From assembly GCA_041648175.1 (NCBI GenBank), contig JBAZPO010000007.1, positions 1 through 64,000 on the forward strand: DNA of 64,000 bases, read 5' to 3'. The translations under genes were made by a program, and so were the position numbers. A model generated the notes under the pieces. It was not told where the DNA came from. It saw only the letters and a list, made by a program, of their open reading frames with translations, and ran no database searches. Source of the stretch: Desulfobaccales bacterium. GTDB lineage: Bacteria; Desulfobacterota; Desulfobaccia; Desulfobaccales; 0-14-0-80-60-11. Positions within the stretch are counted from its first letter, which is position 1. Every line of letters starts with the position of its first letter. Positions 1 through 8,550 of the stretch are shown piece by piece.

Positions 1-1
1 C

Positions 2-721
2 ACGATGCTGATTATTTCGTTCCCCCACAACCCCACCACCCGGTGTGTGGACCAGGACTTCTTCAAGCGCATCGTGGAGTATGCCCATAAGTACCACGTG
101 TATATTATCCATGACTTCGCTTACGCCGACCTGGTCTTTGATGACTATAAGGCCCCCAGCTTCCTCCAGGTGCCCGGCGCCAAAGAGGTGGGGGTGGAGC
201 TGTTCTCGCTGTCCAAGAGCTACAACATGCCCGGCTGGCGCATGGGGTTTGTGGTGGGCAACCAGCGCCTGGTCCACGCTTTAACCCGCATCAAGAGCTA
301 CCTGGATTACGGCGTCTTCCAGCCCATCCAGATCGCCTCCATCATCGCCTTAAACGGCCCCTACGACTGCGTGGAGCAGACCGTGGCGGTCTATAAAGAG
401 CGGCGGGACGCCCTGTGCCGGGGCCTGCACAACATCGGCTGGCGGGTGGAACCCCCCAAGGGCACCATGTTCGTCTGGGCCCGCATCCCCAAAAAGTTTC
501 GGCACCTGGGCTCTGTGGAATTCTCCATGATGACCATCCGGGAGGCCAAGGTCGCGGTAGCCCCAGGCCTGGGCTTCGGCGAGTTCGGGGATGAATACGT
601 GCGCTTCGCCCTGGTGGAAAACGTCCACCGCACCAATCAAGCCGTCCGGGGCCTGCGCAAAGTCCTGCGCATGAGCCTGGAAGAACTGGGCCTGCCCGCG
701 CCGGAGAAGCCGGAGAAGTGA
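2..721 (+). CDS. alaC: Class I/II PLP aminotransferase, AlaC-like (5' end cut by window)
   Basis: The frame is already open at base 2 and the ATG at 5 lies inside the protein, so only the C-terminal ~240 residues are here; the family is usually about 390 residues. Landmarks of fold-type I aminotransferases are HNPTT near the left edge, HDFAYADL (cofactor Asp and Tyr) and [15 protein letters not shown], which carries the Schiff-base lysine. The pattern fits AlaC / LL-diaminopimelate aminotransferase-like enzymes acting on alanine, pyruvate and glutamate in the cytoplasm. hom follows on the same strand 5.8 kb away, its usual close neighbour in related bacteria as far as I recall, now separated by an AT-rich insertion. 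The symbol is a family-level guess. Confidence 0.8.
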   Translation, partial: TMLIISFPHNPTTRCVDQDFFKRIVEYAHKYHVYIIHDFAYADLVFDDYKAPSFLQVPGAKEVGVELFSLSKSYNMPGWRMGFVVGNQRLVHALTRIKSYLDYGVFQPIQIASIIALNGPYDCVEQTVAVYKERRDALCRGLHNIGWRVEPPKGTMFVWARIPKKFRHLGSVEFSMMTIREAKVAVAPGLGFGEFGDEYVRFALVENVHRTNQAVRGLRKVLRMSLEELGLPAPEKPEK

Positions 722-851
722 GATTATTTTGAGGGAGGAGGCCAGGGCCGAAAGCCCCTGCACTTATGAAAAACTCCCTCAAACTTCCTCCCCCAACCCC
801 GAAAAGGGGCAATGGGAGAGAGGCTTTTATGCTCTGAAAATGCCCTTGGTG

Positions 852-1189
852 GCACAGGCGTCTCGCCTGTGCAAACGCAGGCTGAAATCCGCGGGTTCTG
901 ACACTGCCAAGGGGCTGCGATGCTGCACTTCAGTTTTCTGAAAATGACTCTCGTAGGGCGCGTCTTACGCGCCAAAAATGGTGCGTGAGACGCACCCTTC
1001 TTTAATTTTCATGGTTTTGAGTGTTCCCTTGGAACATGAATGGCTCGTTCCCAAGTTGCACTTGGGAACGCAATTATGGCCCAAGCTGGGCTTGGGCACA
1101 TTAATCACTAATTCCGCTCTTATAGGAATATCCTCTTGTCCCCAAGCTCCTGCTTGGGGACGCATCTGGATGCCAAGCTCTGCTTGGCA
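852..1189. repeat. Cluster of short perfect hairpins in the gap 722-1364
   Basis: Seven small inverted repeats lie in a row: 852-872 (GCACAGGC/GCCTGTGC), 957-973 (GGCGCGT/ACGCGCC), 980-996 (GGTGCGT/ACGCACC), 1046-1070 (CGTTCCCAAG/CTTGGGAACG), 1079-1097 (GCCCAAGC/GCTTGGGC), 1140-1159 (CCCCAAGC/GCTTGGGG) and 1171-1189 (TGCCAAGC/GCTTGGCA). The last four share the core CCAAGC-n-GCTTGG. They look like REP-type intergenic palindromes. The remaining part of 722-1364 holds no gene I can support. Confidence 0.75.
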
Positions 1190-1364
1190 AAACCTGTCAA
1201 CGTCACAATGAGCAGATTTTGCTTCTAGCTCCTAAACCGCAGCTTGCAATCCGCTGGATCAATCAAGAAAATCTAACTAGGTTGAGATTCTTGATATTGG
1301 AACCATATCTGGAATTTTTAACGGACCGACGTTAAGTAGGGAAATGGCAAGATATATCGCTTGC

Positions 1365-2819
1365 TTAGATGCTTAGAATTTCTCTATAGACATATTTAGC
1401 TAAAGCATCCCAACTTACTTTTTGATGTAACCTCTCTTCACTTTGCCAGTCTTCAGGAGAGATAGAGCAACCCTCAATTGTCACACATTTTGATGGAAAA
1501 TCAGGTAAATAAGCGTGCAATTGGGCAGTCCATTGAGCTAAATTAGATTTTTCCATATCTACCACCATGGCCTCCCAAGAATACCAAAAAGGCCAAGCCT
1601 TAGCTTGTCTGACCTGATATCCCGCCGTTACTAAAACAGGGTTAAAAATAACACCATATTTTAGCCTGCTTCCCTTAATATCAAGCCCTCTTTCCCATTG
1701 GATCTTTTCATCAAGTCCCACTACTACAATACTTTTTCCACCTATGTCTTCGATTAGGCGCAAAACCGCAGCAATCGTCAATGCCGGGCGGAGAAAATCT
1801 AAAGCAGCAGATGTTTTGATATCTTCCTGGATTTTTGTATCGTAAGTTTTAGTGTTTATAGCCACAAGTTCCGCAAGAGTAAAGTCCGAGATTACCTTTT
1901 GGAAATAACTATGCATTTTGTGACATGAATCCGTTTTAGGTTTATATAAGTCACTCATGAATGAAAAATCAATATCTATTAAATTGCGTTGCAGCATATA
2001 CTTTTTTAGATTTCGCATGAATTCTTCAGATTCATTTCGAGGAGTGTCTTTTGCACCACAGTCAGCTATTAGCACATGCACTTTCCACCCGAGAAGAGTT
2101 AGCAACCTGATAATTTCAACTTGTCCTCGATGGATAGCATTTACTAAATCTCTGGGAACTACAGGCCAGATTATTGAGGCCGGATTGGCGACATCGTTAA
2201 CTGAGAAATTGGATATTACCACTGATGCATTTTTAAGATGCTCTATTATCAAAGGGGCCAACCCATATTCCGGGTCATCACCTCCAAGGGTGCACCAATC
2301 TAAAGAATATAACGTTTGCTTTGGAGGCTTCTCAATACCTTTTAACTCAAAATCCCCGCAATATTTAAAATATTTCCCAGCCTTGTAAGACTCCCAAATA
2401 GTCTCAAAGGCATTTACCAACCCTTCATTCACCCAAACCTCACCAGGAATAGCGAGACCTTCAACTCTGGATGCTTGGTTTGGACCTGATCCAAAAACGT
2501 CATCTCCATCAGGTTCTGCTACCCCTAGATACAATGCGATTCTAATTTGAAACGGGCTTCTGCTCTGACATGGTCGAGGAAAATAATATTGCTGGAGTTG
2601 CACGGCAAATTTTAAGGCAGATTTAAGTTCATTAAAGGTAATCATGTGCGCATCGCCGATGCTTTTAATATATTTACCTCCAACAGATTCGGCTAATAAC
2701 TTACCTACTCGCAAATAATCTTCGCGAAAAGGCTTAATTTTATCATGGCCAAGTTGTGCCGTAAGATTGGTAAAGTCTTTTAGATCAGCAAAACATGTTA
2801 CTTCCACCCTGCTACCCAT
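1365..2819 (-). CDS. Class III nucleotide cyclase fused to a tyrosyl-tRNA-synthetase-like domain
   Basis: The N-terminal ~175 residues form a class III cyclase catalytic domain with all expected residues: metal aspartates D12 (CFADLKDFT) and D56 (SIGDAHM), and transition-state N114 and R118 (GPNQASRVEGL). K52 and D107 sit where adenylate cyclases fix the purine, so ATP is the likely substrate. Residues ~215-400 resemble the class I TyrRS/TrpRS core: HRGQ (230-233) at the HIGH position, then LLGWKVHVLIADCGA, FTLAELVAI, VVVGLDEKIQWERGLDI and IFNPVL; no clear KMSKS is seen. The ATG at 2819 is preferred over 2825 because GAGGAG lies 6 nt upstream of it. It is the third gene of a compact AT-rich operon, 10 nt after the radical SAM gene. 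Domain calls are by motif; the joint function is unknown. Confidence 0.8.
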   Translation of the reverse strand: MGSRVEVTCFADLKDFTNLTAQLGHDKIKPFREDYLRVGKLLAESVGGKYIKSIGDAHMITFNELKSALKFAVQLQQYYFPRPCQSRSPFQIRIALYLGVAEPDGDDVFGSGPNQASRVEGLAIPGEVWVNEGLVNAFETIWESYKAGKYFKYCGDFELKGIEKPPKQTLYSLDWCTLGGDDPEYGLAPLIIEHLKNASVVISNFSVNDVANPASIIWPVVPRDLVNAIHRGQVEIIRLLTLLGWKVHVLIADCGAKDTPRNESEEFMRNLKKYMLQRNLIDIDFSFMSDLYKPKTDSCHKMHSYFQKVISDFTLAELVAINTKTYDTKIQEDIKTSAALDFLRPALTIAAVLRLIEDIGGKSIVVVGLDEKIQWERGLDIKGSRLKYGVIFNPVLVTAGYQVRQAKAWPFWYSWEAMVVDMEKSNLAQWTAQLHAYLPDFPSKCVTIEGCSISPEDWQSEERLHQKVSWDALAKYVYREILSI

Positions 2820-2829
2820 CTCCATCTCC

Positions 2830-4014
2830 TCATCTGGCGGTAGAGAAATTTAAGTATCGTGCACCATGTGCCTGCATATCAATCTTATGCAATAACATTT
2901 CTAATCTTGGCCGCTTAGGATATTCTTCATCCAATATAACTTTTCCACATTCAACATTTGACTCAGTTCTGAACGTGCCATCCGGGGAAACCAATATAAC
3001 TTCATTTGCGGTTTTATTGTGGGCTACCTGAACAGCCATTCTGCGATTCCAATCCTTTTTGTATTTAGAAAGAAGCTCCTTTTGTGTATATTCGATGAAT
3101 CTCATTCTTGTCTGCTTCGACATTTTAAGCTTATCATATGCTTGTTGCTGTTCGATGGAAGGAGCTACCATAAGGATTCGCCATCCACTTACTTTCAATT
3201 TAAATAATTTGTCTCCAAAAGATAATAAATCGCTAGAATTAATTTTCGTCGCTACAGTTTGTACAGCGATTCTAACATTTTCATTAATACATTGACACAA
3301 TGCACTTATGGCAGCATCTACAGTACTTGGATGAATATTCCGCAATTTAGGATACATTTTATTTACTGGCCGAAGCTCATCGTTAATTTGTGGCCGTTCA
3401 GAATCAATTGAAATCCGGACAAATACATTGTATTGCTTAAATATTTTTAAGTGATTAGAATTAAATGTATATGCGCTTGTATCAATTATAATTCCTGTCT
3501 TTTTATGAAGTAATGCGATCGCCTTTTCTAAATGATGGCTAAACAAAGGGTCACCCCCAGTCAAAACAACCACTAGGGGTTTAAACGATAAGATTGCCTC
3601 GGCAATTTCATCGATCTCATTTTCATCAGGTTCCTGGCACTTGCCTCTCATCAGATCTTCGGCATAGCAGTATTGACACGCCAAGGGACAATTACCTGTT
3701 AATAGCCAGTTTATCAGAATAGGGCGATTGGGATTGGGTAGTATTTTCCAAGCATCAGCATTTGGTAATAGATGAGGAATAGGATATTCGACATCCTTCA
3801 AGGGGATAGACCAGCCCGGGCCTAATGCTTTTTCATATTCAACTGAAGGGGCTTTGTCAGATTTCTGCTCAAGCCACATGAGTACTTTCTTACTGTCTTC
3901 CTCTCTACAGGCAAAAACTAAACCCAAATAAGGAGAATATACGAAAAGACCAAAACCTTCGTCTTCACGTACAAACAATCCAGATTTCGTATGCAAAACA
4001 TTCTTAAGGGTCAT
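2830..4014 (-). CDS. Radical SAM enzyme of unknown substrate
   Basis: A 394-residue protein with the radical SAM cluster motif CxxxCxxC (C109, C113, C116 in GNCPLACQYCYAEDL), the SAM-binding TGGDPL segment typical of the fold, and later barrel strands (FVRISIDSERP, VRIAVQTVATKIN). There is no second cysteine-rich SPASM-like block, so no auxiliary cluster is apparent. The first ~95 residues have no recognised motif and may be a substrate or peptide recognition domain. The ATG at 4014 overlaps the stop of the upstream methyltransferase as ATGA, indicating translational coupling; a GTG at 4023 is the alternative start. Base composition is AT-rich like the two partner genes. The substrate cannot be deduced. 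Confidence 0.82.
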   Translation of the reverse strand: MTLKNVLHTKSGLFVREDEGFGLFVYSPYLGLVFACREEDSKKVLMWLEQKSDKAPSVEYEKALGPGWSIPLKDVEYPIPHLLPNADAWKILPNPNRPILINWLLTGNCPLACQYCYAEDLMRGKCQEPDENEIDEIAEAILSFKPLVVVLTGGDPLFSHHLEKAIALLHKKTGIIIDTSAYTFNSNHLKIFKQYNVFVRISIDSERPQINDELRPVNKMYPKLRNIHPSTVDAAISALCQCINENVRIAVQTVATKINSSDLLSFGDKLFKLKVSGWRILMVAPSIEQQQAYDKLKMSKQTRMRFIEYTQKELLSKYKKDWNRRMAVQVAHNKTANEVILVSPDGTFRTESNVECGKVILDEEYPKRPRLEMLLHKIDMQAHGARYLNFSTAR

Positions 4015-5276
4015 TTTCTCCACACCTTTATGGTGTATTCCATGTGTCGTGCTCTAAGTCCCTTTGCTCTCGGGTTTATTGAACCTAAGTGGGACATTTC
4101 ACGGGTGAGGTCCCTATCTATTTCGGCATCGAACCCGAGATTGCGCCAGATTTCGACTACGGCATCAGAAATAGGGACAACTATATTCCTGGTTGTATTG
4201 TTCACAACGATAATATAACCCTCAAAATTATTACTTAACGCCTTGGATATATTCAAGAATGCTTTTTCAAGTTCGGAAAAATAACTCGCAAAATAAGGTA
4301 TATAGTAGACTTTGTTATCATAACAAGCATCTTTAGTTTTACCTTTGAAATTATCGATGCTTGAAAGAAATTTCTTAGCGGATGTACTACTGATTGTATA
4401 TCCTTTACCCTCGTTATGAGCTTTTATTGAAGAGACATATACAGTCCCAATTAGTGTGCGAGTAAAAGGGTAGCCACCAATTAGCTGCATATTAGTTAAT
4501 TCGACTAAGAAAGCATTTTCTGGAGCAAACATCGAGGAATAATCTTGGCTGTTTGGAAATGGAGGGGATGTTATCATGGCTGCAAACTTGCTCTCAGGCA
4601 ACTCTATGGTTCTACAATCACCATAGATAACTTGATGGCGAAATACTTTACAAACAGAAGGGTCTGAGATTGACAACAGTCTTTCCACAACTGCATTAAT
4701 ATAATCATAAAAATCTGTTTGCCACCCGGTATAAACACATATGCCTCCGCGCTTGATATGTATCACAATATTACCTGTAACAGATGATGAAAACCTTCCA
4801 ACAAATGGCAATAAAAATGCTAAGCATAGCTCCTCAGTGTTACAAATTGATAAATCCATTTCATTTAGTATTTTCTTACATAAATAAAATAGACGTAGTA
4901 ATATTCTTTTAGATTCATCTGGAAACCAATCTTTTGAAACACTAGCTTTTACTTTAGCCTGTGGCCAATTCTTGCGATACTCTTTCAACCTCTGAGCAAG
5001 TGTAATGAACTTCATTGCATTGCCGGGATGTATTAAAACCTGCCATAAATATGCTGGTGGATTATATTCAATTGAATATGCTGAAACACCCCGCTTAGAA
5101 CAATATGACATTAATGTACCATATCCTGCCATGGGGTCTAAAATCTCTCGCCGCTCTGCCAACTTCTGCACTAACGGAAATACTTTATCTTCTTCAAAGG
5201 CCGCATACGTGCGCCCACTTTTTAGCAAAGCACGATATAATCCACGTATACAAGACAAGTTTCCGAGTTTATCCAC
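4011..5276 (-). CDS. SAM-dependent amino-methyltransferase, DNA-methylase-like (SPPF type)
   Basis: A 421-residue protein with motif I DPMAGYGT (47-54, SAM binding) and motif IV TSPPF (236-240), the order seen in permuted exocyclic-amino methyltransferases that act on adenine or cytosine in DNA. The segment after SPPF (PNSQDYS) resembles the methylases that read SPPY followed by an N-x-x-DY stretch. No restriction endonuclease or helicase is adjacent. The start is a GTG with AGGAGAG about 8 nt upstream. It is the first gene of the three-gene AT-rich operon. A TATAAT-like hexamer lies at 5350-5345 on this strand, without a good -35. The target could be DNA, RNA or a small molecule; only the fold is safe. 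Confidence 0.75.
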   Translation of the reverse strand: MDKLGNLSCIRGLYRALLKSGRTYAAFEEDKVFPLVQKLAERREILDPMAGYGTLMSYCSKRGVSAYSIEYNPPAYLWQVLIHPGNAMKFITLAQRLKEYRKNWPQAKVKASVSKDWFPDESKRILLRLFYLCKKILNEMDLSICNTEELCLAFLLPFVGRFSSSVTGNIVIHIKRGGICVYTGWQTDFYDYINAVVERLLSISDPSVCKVFRHQVIYGDCRTIELPESKFAAMITSPPFPNSQDYSSMFAPENAFLVELTNMQLIGGYPFTRTLIGTVYVSSIKAHNEGKGYTISSTSAKKFLSSIDNFKGKTKDACYDNKVYYIPYFASYFSELEKAFLNISKALSNNFEGYIIVVNNTTRNIVVPISDAVVEIWRNLGFDAEIDRDLTREMSHLGSINPRAKGLRARHMEYTIKVWRK

Positions 5277-5560
5277 TCAGTTTGCTCTCCTACCAGACTA
5301 ATCAATGGTTTGGACTTTTGATCTATGCTTTACACCATATGGAAATTATAGCCTATCTGCCATGGGGGTGAGGAAAAATTTAGCTCACTTTTAATTGGTT
5401 TTCAAGTTTCGTCAGATCGTGCGACTTAAAATATTCATGGGTTGGTGTGTGTCGCTCACTGCTATATATGTGTACCTTAGGTCATAAAAAATAGATATTC
5501 GATATAGTTATCATAAGTGCGCGTCCGATGATACGCCAAGAGAGAAAAATCTATCAGCCC

Positions 5561-5590
5561 GTAGGGCGGGAAAGCGCAGCGCATCCCGCC
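5561..5590 (-). repeat. REP hairpin, RAYT-associated family
   Basis: The unit begins GTAGGGCGGGAAAGCG and ends GCATCCCGCC, forming a GGCGGGA/TCCCGCC stem with an imperfect centre. The same unit occurs at 13210, 16183, 20147, 20266 and 39176, the last directly after the RAYT gene. Confidence 0.75.
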
Positions 5591-5840
5591 TAACCTGCCC
5601 CTGATGAAAATTGTCATTCTGAACACCGTGCAGCATCTCGCTTTTTCGGCAAGTTGAAACCTTTCCCTGCGTTCAGACAGCCCCGAAAACCGGTTTTGCC
5701 ATGGCTTCCAGGCTCGCTGAGAACCTTCTTCGTCGAATTCGGGTCAATGATACTTTCTTTTCTGGCAATTCCCCTAACCTGCCTCTATAGTGAGCCAAAA
5801 CCCTCGTCTCAACTGCCAGGGCTTTGGTCTCCGGCCAGTA

Positions 5841-5862
5841 GCACAGGCTTTCCAGCCTGTGC
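5841..5862. repeat. Hairpin of the GCACAGGC family
   Basis: GCACAGGCT and AGCCTGTGC flank a 4-nt loop as a perfect 9-bp stem, the same family as 852-872. Confidence 0.65.
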
Positions 5863-5902
5863 AGACCGTGATTTAGGCCCAATGCTGTTCACTTAAGCAA
5901 TT

Positions 5903-5970
5903 GTAGGGGCGGGGTTTCCCCGCCCTGGCTTAAACGTGCCATGGGTTGGGCGGGCAAACCCCGCCCCTAC
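5903..5970. repeat. Paired inverted repeat (BIME-like)
   Basis: A perfect 15-bp inverted repeat, GTAGGGGCGGGGTTT at 5903-5917 and its complement at 5956-5970, encloses two further GGCGGG-type half-stems. It is arranged like two REP units head to head. Confidence 0.7.
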
Positions 5971-6363
5971 AGCCAATTTTTGCGGCGGAAAGATTTTCCT
6001 ATGATCCTTTTAACCAGATTCATGCGCCCAATATTCGCACCCTTGTTCCGGTCCGGCCGGTTTTCTGCGAAACCTTCCGTAACCCTGCGATACAGCACCG
6101 GAACCTGGACCGCTGCCAGCGGCACAACGGCGGATGCGCTGTGGCACTACCGCGGGACAACCGCGCTTGAGAGCGGGAGGCCTGCGTTTGAAAGAGCAAC
6201 AATATCGCAATGTTGCGGTTCAGCGTCCCGGTGTTTTTTCTTATTTGTTCTAAAAGGCGGTCAAAGCAGGATTTCACAAGGGTGCTAGTTGCCCTTAAAA
6301 AATCTGCAAATATCTAACATGCTGTTTATTCAGTCATTTTTGGGGACAGCCCGAATCGCGAGC

Positions 6364-6436
6364 AACCCATTGAAAATACAAGATTATTCACTGCGATCCC
6401 AATGACCTTGCAAGAAATGTGGTTTTCCAATGGGTT
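6364..6436 (+). promoter_or_regulatory. Inverted repeat in the hom leader
   Basis: AACCCATTG followed by AAAA at 6364-6376 is complementary to TTTT, one mismatch, and CAATGGGTT at 6424-6437, with about 45 nt between. It lies about 130 bases before hom and could fold in the leader RNA or be an operator. No known regulator motif is recognised. Confidence 0.3.
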
Positions 6437-6561
6437 ATTTTTGATAGAAACATCTGGGATATGACCCCAGGCATTTGTTAAAATGAGACTCTGCGCGGCG
6501 CACAAATTGATAGCCGGGAGAATTGAGGTTTTGAAATGGCCTGTAAAAGAGATTCACTGGG

Positions 6562-7893
6562 ATGCAGATGAAAGCCATTAACATCGGCCTGATCGGTTTT
6601 GGCACGGTAGGGGAGGGGGTGGTGCGTCTGCTCACCGAGCAGCAGGAGTTGTTGGCCCGGCGCCTGGGAGTCCCCCTGATCCTGAAGAAGGTGGCGGACC
6701 TGGACCTTGAGCGGCCCCGGGCCGTGACGCTCCCCGCGGACCACCTTACCACCCGGGCGGCCGACATCCTTATTGACCCGGAAATCGACATCGTGGTGGA
6801 ACTCATCGGCGGTACCGGCGCCGCTCGGGAGTATGTCCTTTCGGCAATTGCGGGGAAAAAGCACGTGGTCACCGCCAACAAGGCCCTTCTGGCCCACCAC
6901 GGCAATGATTTATTGGCGGCCGCGGCGGCCGCTGGGGTGGAGATCGCCTTCGAGGCCTCGGTGTGCGGTGGTATTCCCATCATTCTGGCCCTGCGCCAGG
7001 GGTTGACTGCCAACCGGGTCCAGGAGTTGTTCGGCATCCTTAATGGCACTGCTAATTACATCCTCACCCAGATGACTGGCAGCGGCGCCTCCTATGCCCA
7101 GGCCCTGGCCGAGGCCCAGGCCCAAGGGTTCGCCGAAGCCGATCCCACCCTGGACGTGGAAGGCATCGATACCGCCCATAAGTTGGCCATCCTCATGAGT
7201 TTAGCCTATGGGGCCCAGTTGGACCTGGAGTCCATCGCGGTAGAAGGCATCAGCCGGCTTAACCCTGTGGACCTACAATTCGCCGGGGAATTCGGCTACT
7301 GTCTCAAACTTCTGGCCATTACCCGGGATGACGGGCACCGGGTGGAGGCTCGGGTCCATCCCACCCTGGTCCCTCGGGACCACATGCTGGCTAACGTCAG
7401 TGGCGCCATGAACGCCGTGTACCTCACCGGCGACGCAGTGGGTCCCATCCTCCTCTACGGCCAGGGAGCCGGTATGATGCCCACGGCCAGCGCCGTGGTG
7501 AGTGATATCATAGAATTGGCCCGCAATCTCATCTGCGGGGTGCCCGGGCGGGTGCCGGCCCTGGGATGGGAATCGGCTCTCACCACCCGGCGGCTCATCA
7601 AGCCCATTAATGACCTGGTGACCAATTACTACCTGCGCTTTTCGGCCCTGGACCAGCCCGGGGTGCTGTCCCAGGTCTCGGGTATCCTGGGGAAACACAA
7701 TATCAGCATCGCCGCGGTGATCCAAAAGGGCCGGGAAGTGGCAGGCACGGTACCCATAGTTATGATCACCCACGAGGCCCGGGAGGCTGACGCCCGTCAA
7801 GCCATGGCCGAGATTGACGAGCTGCCCAGCGTCTCCCCCCCCACCGTGTTTTACCGCATCGAAGACCCGCACCTCCACTCTGCCCAGATTTAA
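6562..7893 (+). CDS. hom: Homoserine dehydrogenase
   Basis: This cytoplasmic enzyme reduces aspartate semialdehyde to homoserine, the branch to threonine and methionine. The 443 residues show the NAD(P)-binding start NIGLIGFGTVGEGV, the ATANKALL-type segment VTANKALLAHHG, the catalytic-domain signature GILNGTANYILTQM with downstream GFAEADPTLDVEG, and a C-terminal ACT domain (YYLRFSALDQPGVLSQVSGI) that is the usual site of threonine feedback. Length is normal for the ACT-containing form. ATG codons at 6562 and 6568 are both possible starts. An AlaC-like gene lies upstream and apgM downstream on the same strand. Confidence 0.95.
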   Translation: MQMKAINIGLIGFGTVGEGVVRLLTEQQELLARRLGVPLILKKVADLDLERPRAVTLPADHLTTRAADILIDPEIDIVVELIGGTGAAREYVLSAIAGKKHVVTANKALLAHHGNDLLAAAAAAGVEIAFEASVCGGIPIILALRQGLTANRVQELFGILNGTANYILTQMTGSGASYAQALAEAQAQGFAEADPTLDVEGIDTAHKLAILMSLAYGAQLDLESIAVEGISRLNPVDLQFAGEFGYCLKLLAITRDDGHRVEARVHPTLVPRDHMLANVSGAMNAVYLTGDAVGPILLYGQGAGMMPTASAVVSDIIELARNLICGVPGRVPALGWESALTTRRLIKPINDLVTNYYLRFSALDQPGVLSQVSGILGKHNISIAAVIQKGREVAGTVPIVMITHEAREADARQAMAEIDELPSVSPPTVFYRIEDPHLHSAQI

Positions 7894-8001
7894 CGGCGAG
7901 GCGGACCTGCGTGTCACCCATCAGGGGGCCGAAAGTGTGGGGAGGGAAGGCCGAAGTCAGATTAACCTGGCTTCTGATTGTTCTGGCCCCTCGGCGCTCC
8001 C

Positions 8002-8021
8002 CCGGGTTTCACTAAACCCGG
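8002..8021 (+). terminator. Possible terminator hairpin after hom
   Basis: CCGGGTTT and AAACCCGG form a perfect 8-bp stem with a 4-nt loop about 110 bases past the hom stop. It is followed by a weak T-containing tail rather than a run of T, so termination is uncertain. Confidence 0.4.
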
Positions 8022-8158
8022 TTCTGGTTGGAATCCACGCACTCATGCCTTTTTTCCTGAGAAAAATTAAAGTAAATCGTAAGATTGGTCGACAGTATAG
8101 GGCAACATCACTATTGCATGTACAAGCAGGTCATATATTGTGGTGAAAGGAGATTTTG

Positions 8159-8443
8159 ATGAGCGATTTTTGGGCCTTCCGGACCATGGTCACTCCGGTC
8201 ATCATCCAGATTATTTTCTGGGTTGGCGCCCTCATGTGTCTTATAGTCGGGGCAGGCATGATAATCATGGGAGTCAGTGCCCATCAATCGGGTCTGGGAC
8301 ATTATATCTGGAAAGGGATCTTGCTGTTCATTCTCGGCCCCCTGGGAGTCCGGCTCTATTGTGAGATTTTGATCGTCTTTTTCCGCATCAACGAGACTCT
8401 AACAGAGATCAAGCACGATCTCGAACGGCGGTCCCAGGCATAA
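8159..8443 (+). CDS. DUF4282 small membrane protein
   Basis: A 94-residue inner-membrane protein with two hydrophobic helices (VIIQIIFWVGALMCLIVGAG and ILLFILGPLGVRLYCEIL) and a short charged cytoplasmic tail rich in E, K and R (INETLTEIKHDLERR). The sequence around FWAFRTMVTP and YCEILIVFFRINE matches the DUF4282 family as I know it; no biochemical function is established for it. ATG 8159 is chosen because AAAGGAG lies 6-7 nt upstream. It sits between hom and a pair of lipoprotein genes. Confidence 0.8.
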   Translation: MSDFWAFRTMVTPVIIQIIFWVGALMCLIVGAGMIIMGVSAHQSGLGHYIWKGILLFILGPLGVRLYCEILIVFFRINETLTEIKHDLERRSQA

Positions 8444-8550
8444 GCGGTGGGCCCCCCCGAAAATTGGGCCGGGAGACCAAGTTGGAAGATAATGGAGCGG
8501 GACCAGGCACAAGCGTGCATAATCTATATCTGTAAGGAGGTATATGGACC

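Larger units (their letters stand above)
5277..6561. other. 1.3-kb intergenic region with REP-like hairpins
   Basis: I see no convincing gene here. The left 250 bases are AT-rich and belong to the upstream region of the methyltransferase operon. The rest carries repeats listed separately (5561-5590, 5841-5862, 5903-5970) and the hom leader inverted repeat (6364-6436). Open frames in 5940-6290 begin inside a repeat and have no codon or motif support. Confidence 0.6.

Noticed and set aside
852..1189. Possible CRISPR array
   Set aside because: The units are palindromes of different sequence with irregular spacing, not identical direct repeats with uniform spacers. No array was found elsewhere either, despite the cas3 remnant.
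4011..5276. Complete restriction-modification system
   Set aside because: No endonuclease, specificity subunit or helicase is adjacent; only the methylase-like fold is present.
5941..6288. Plus-strand frame of 115 codons
   Set aside because: It starts inside a REP-like inverted repeat and has no family resemblance or ribosome site.
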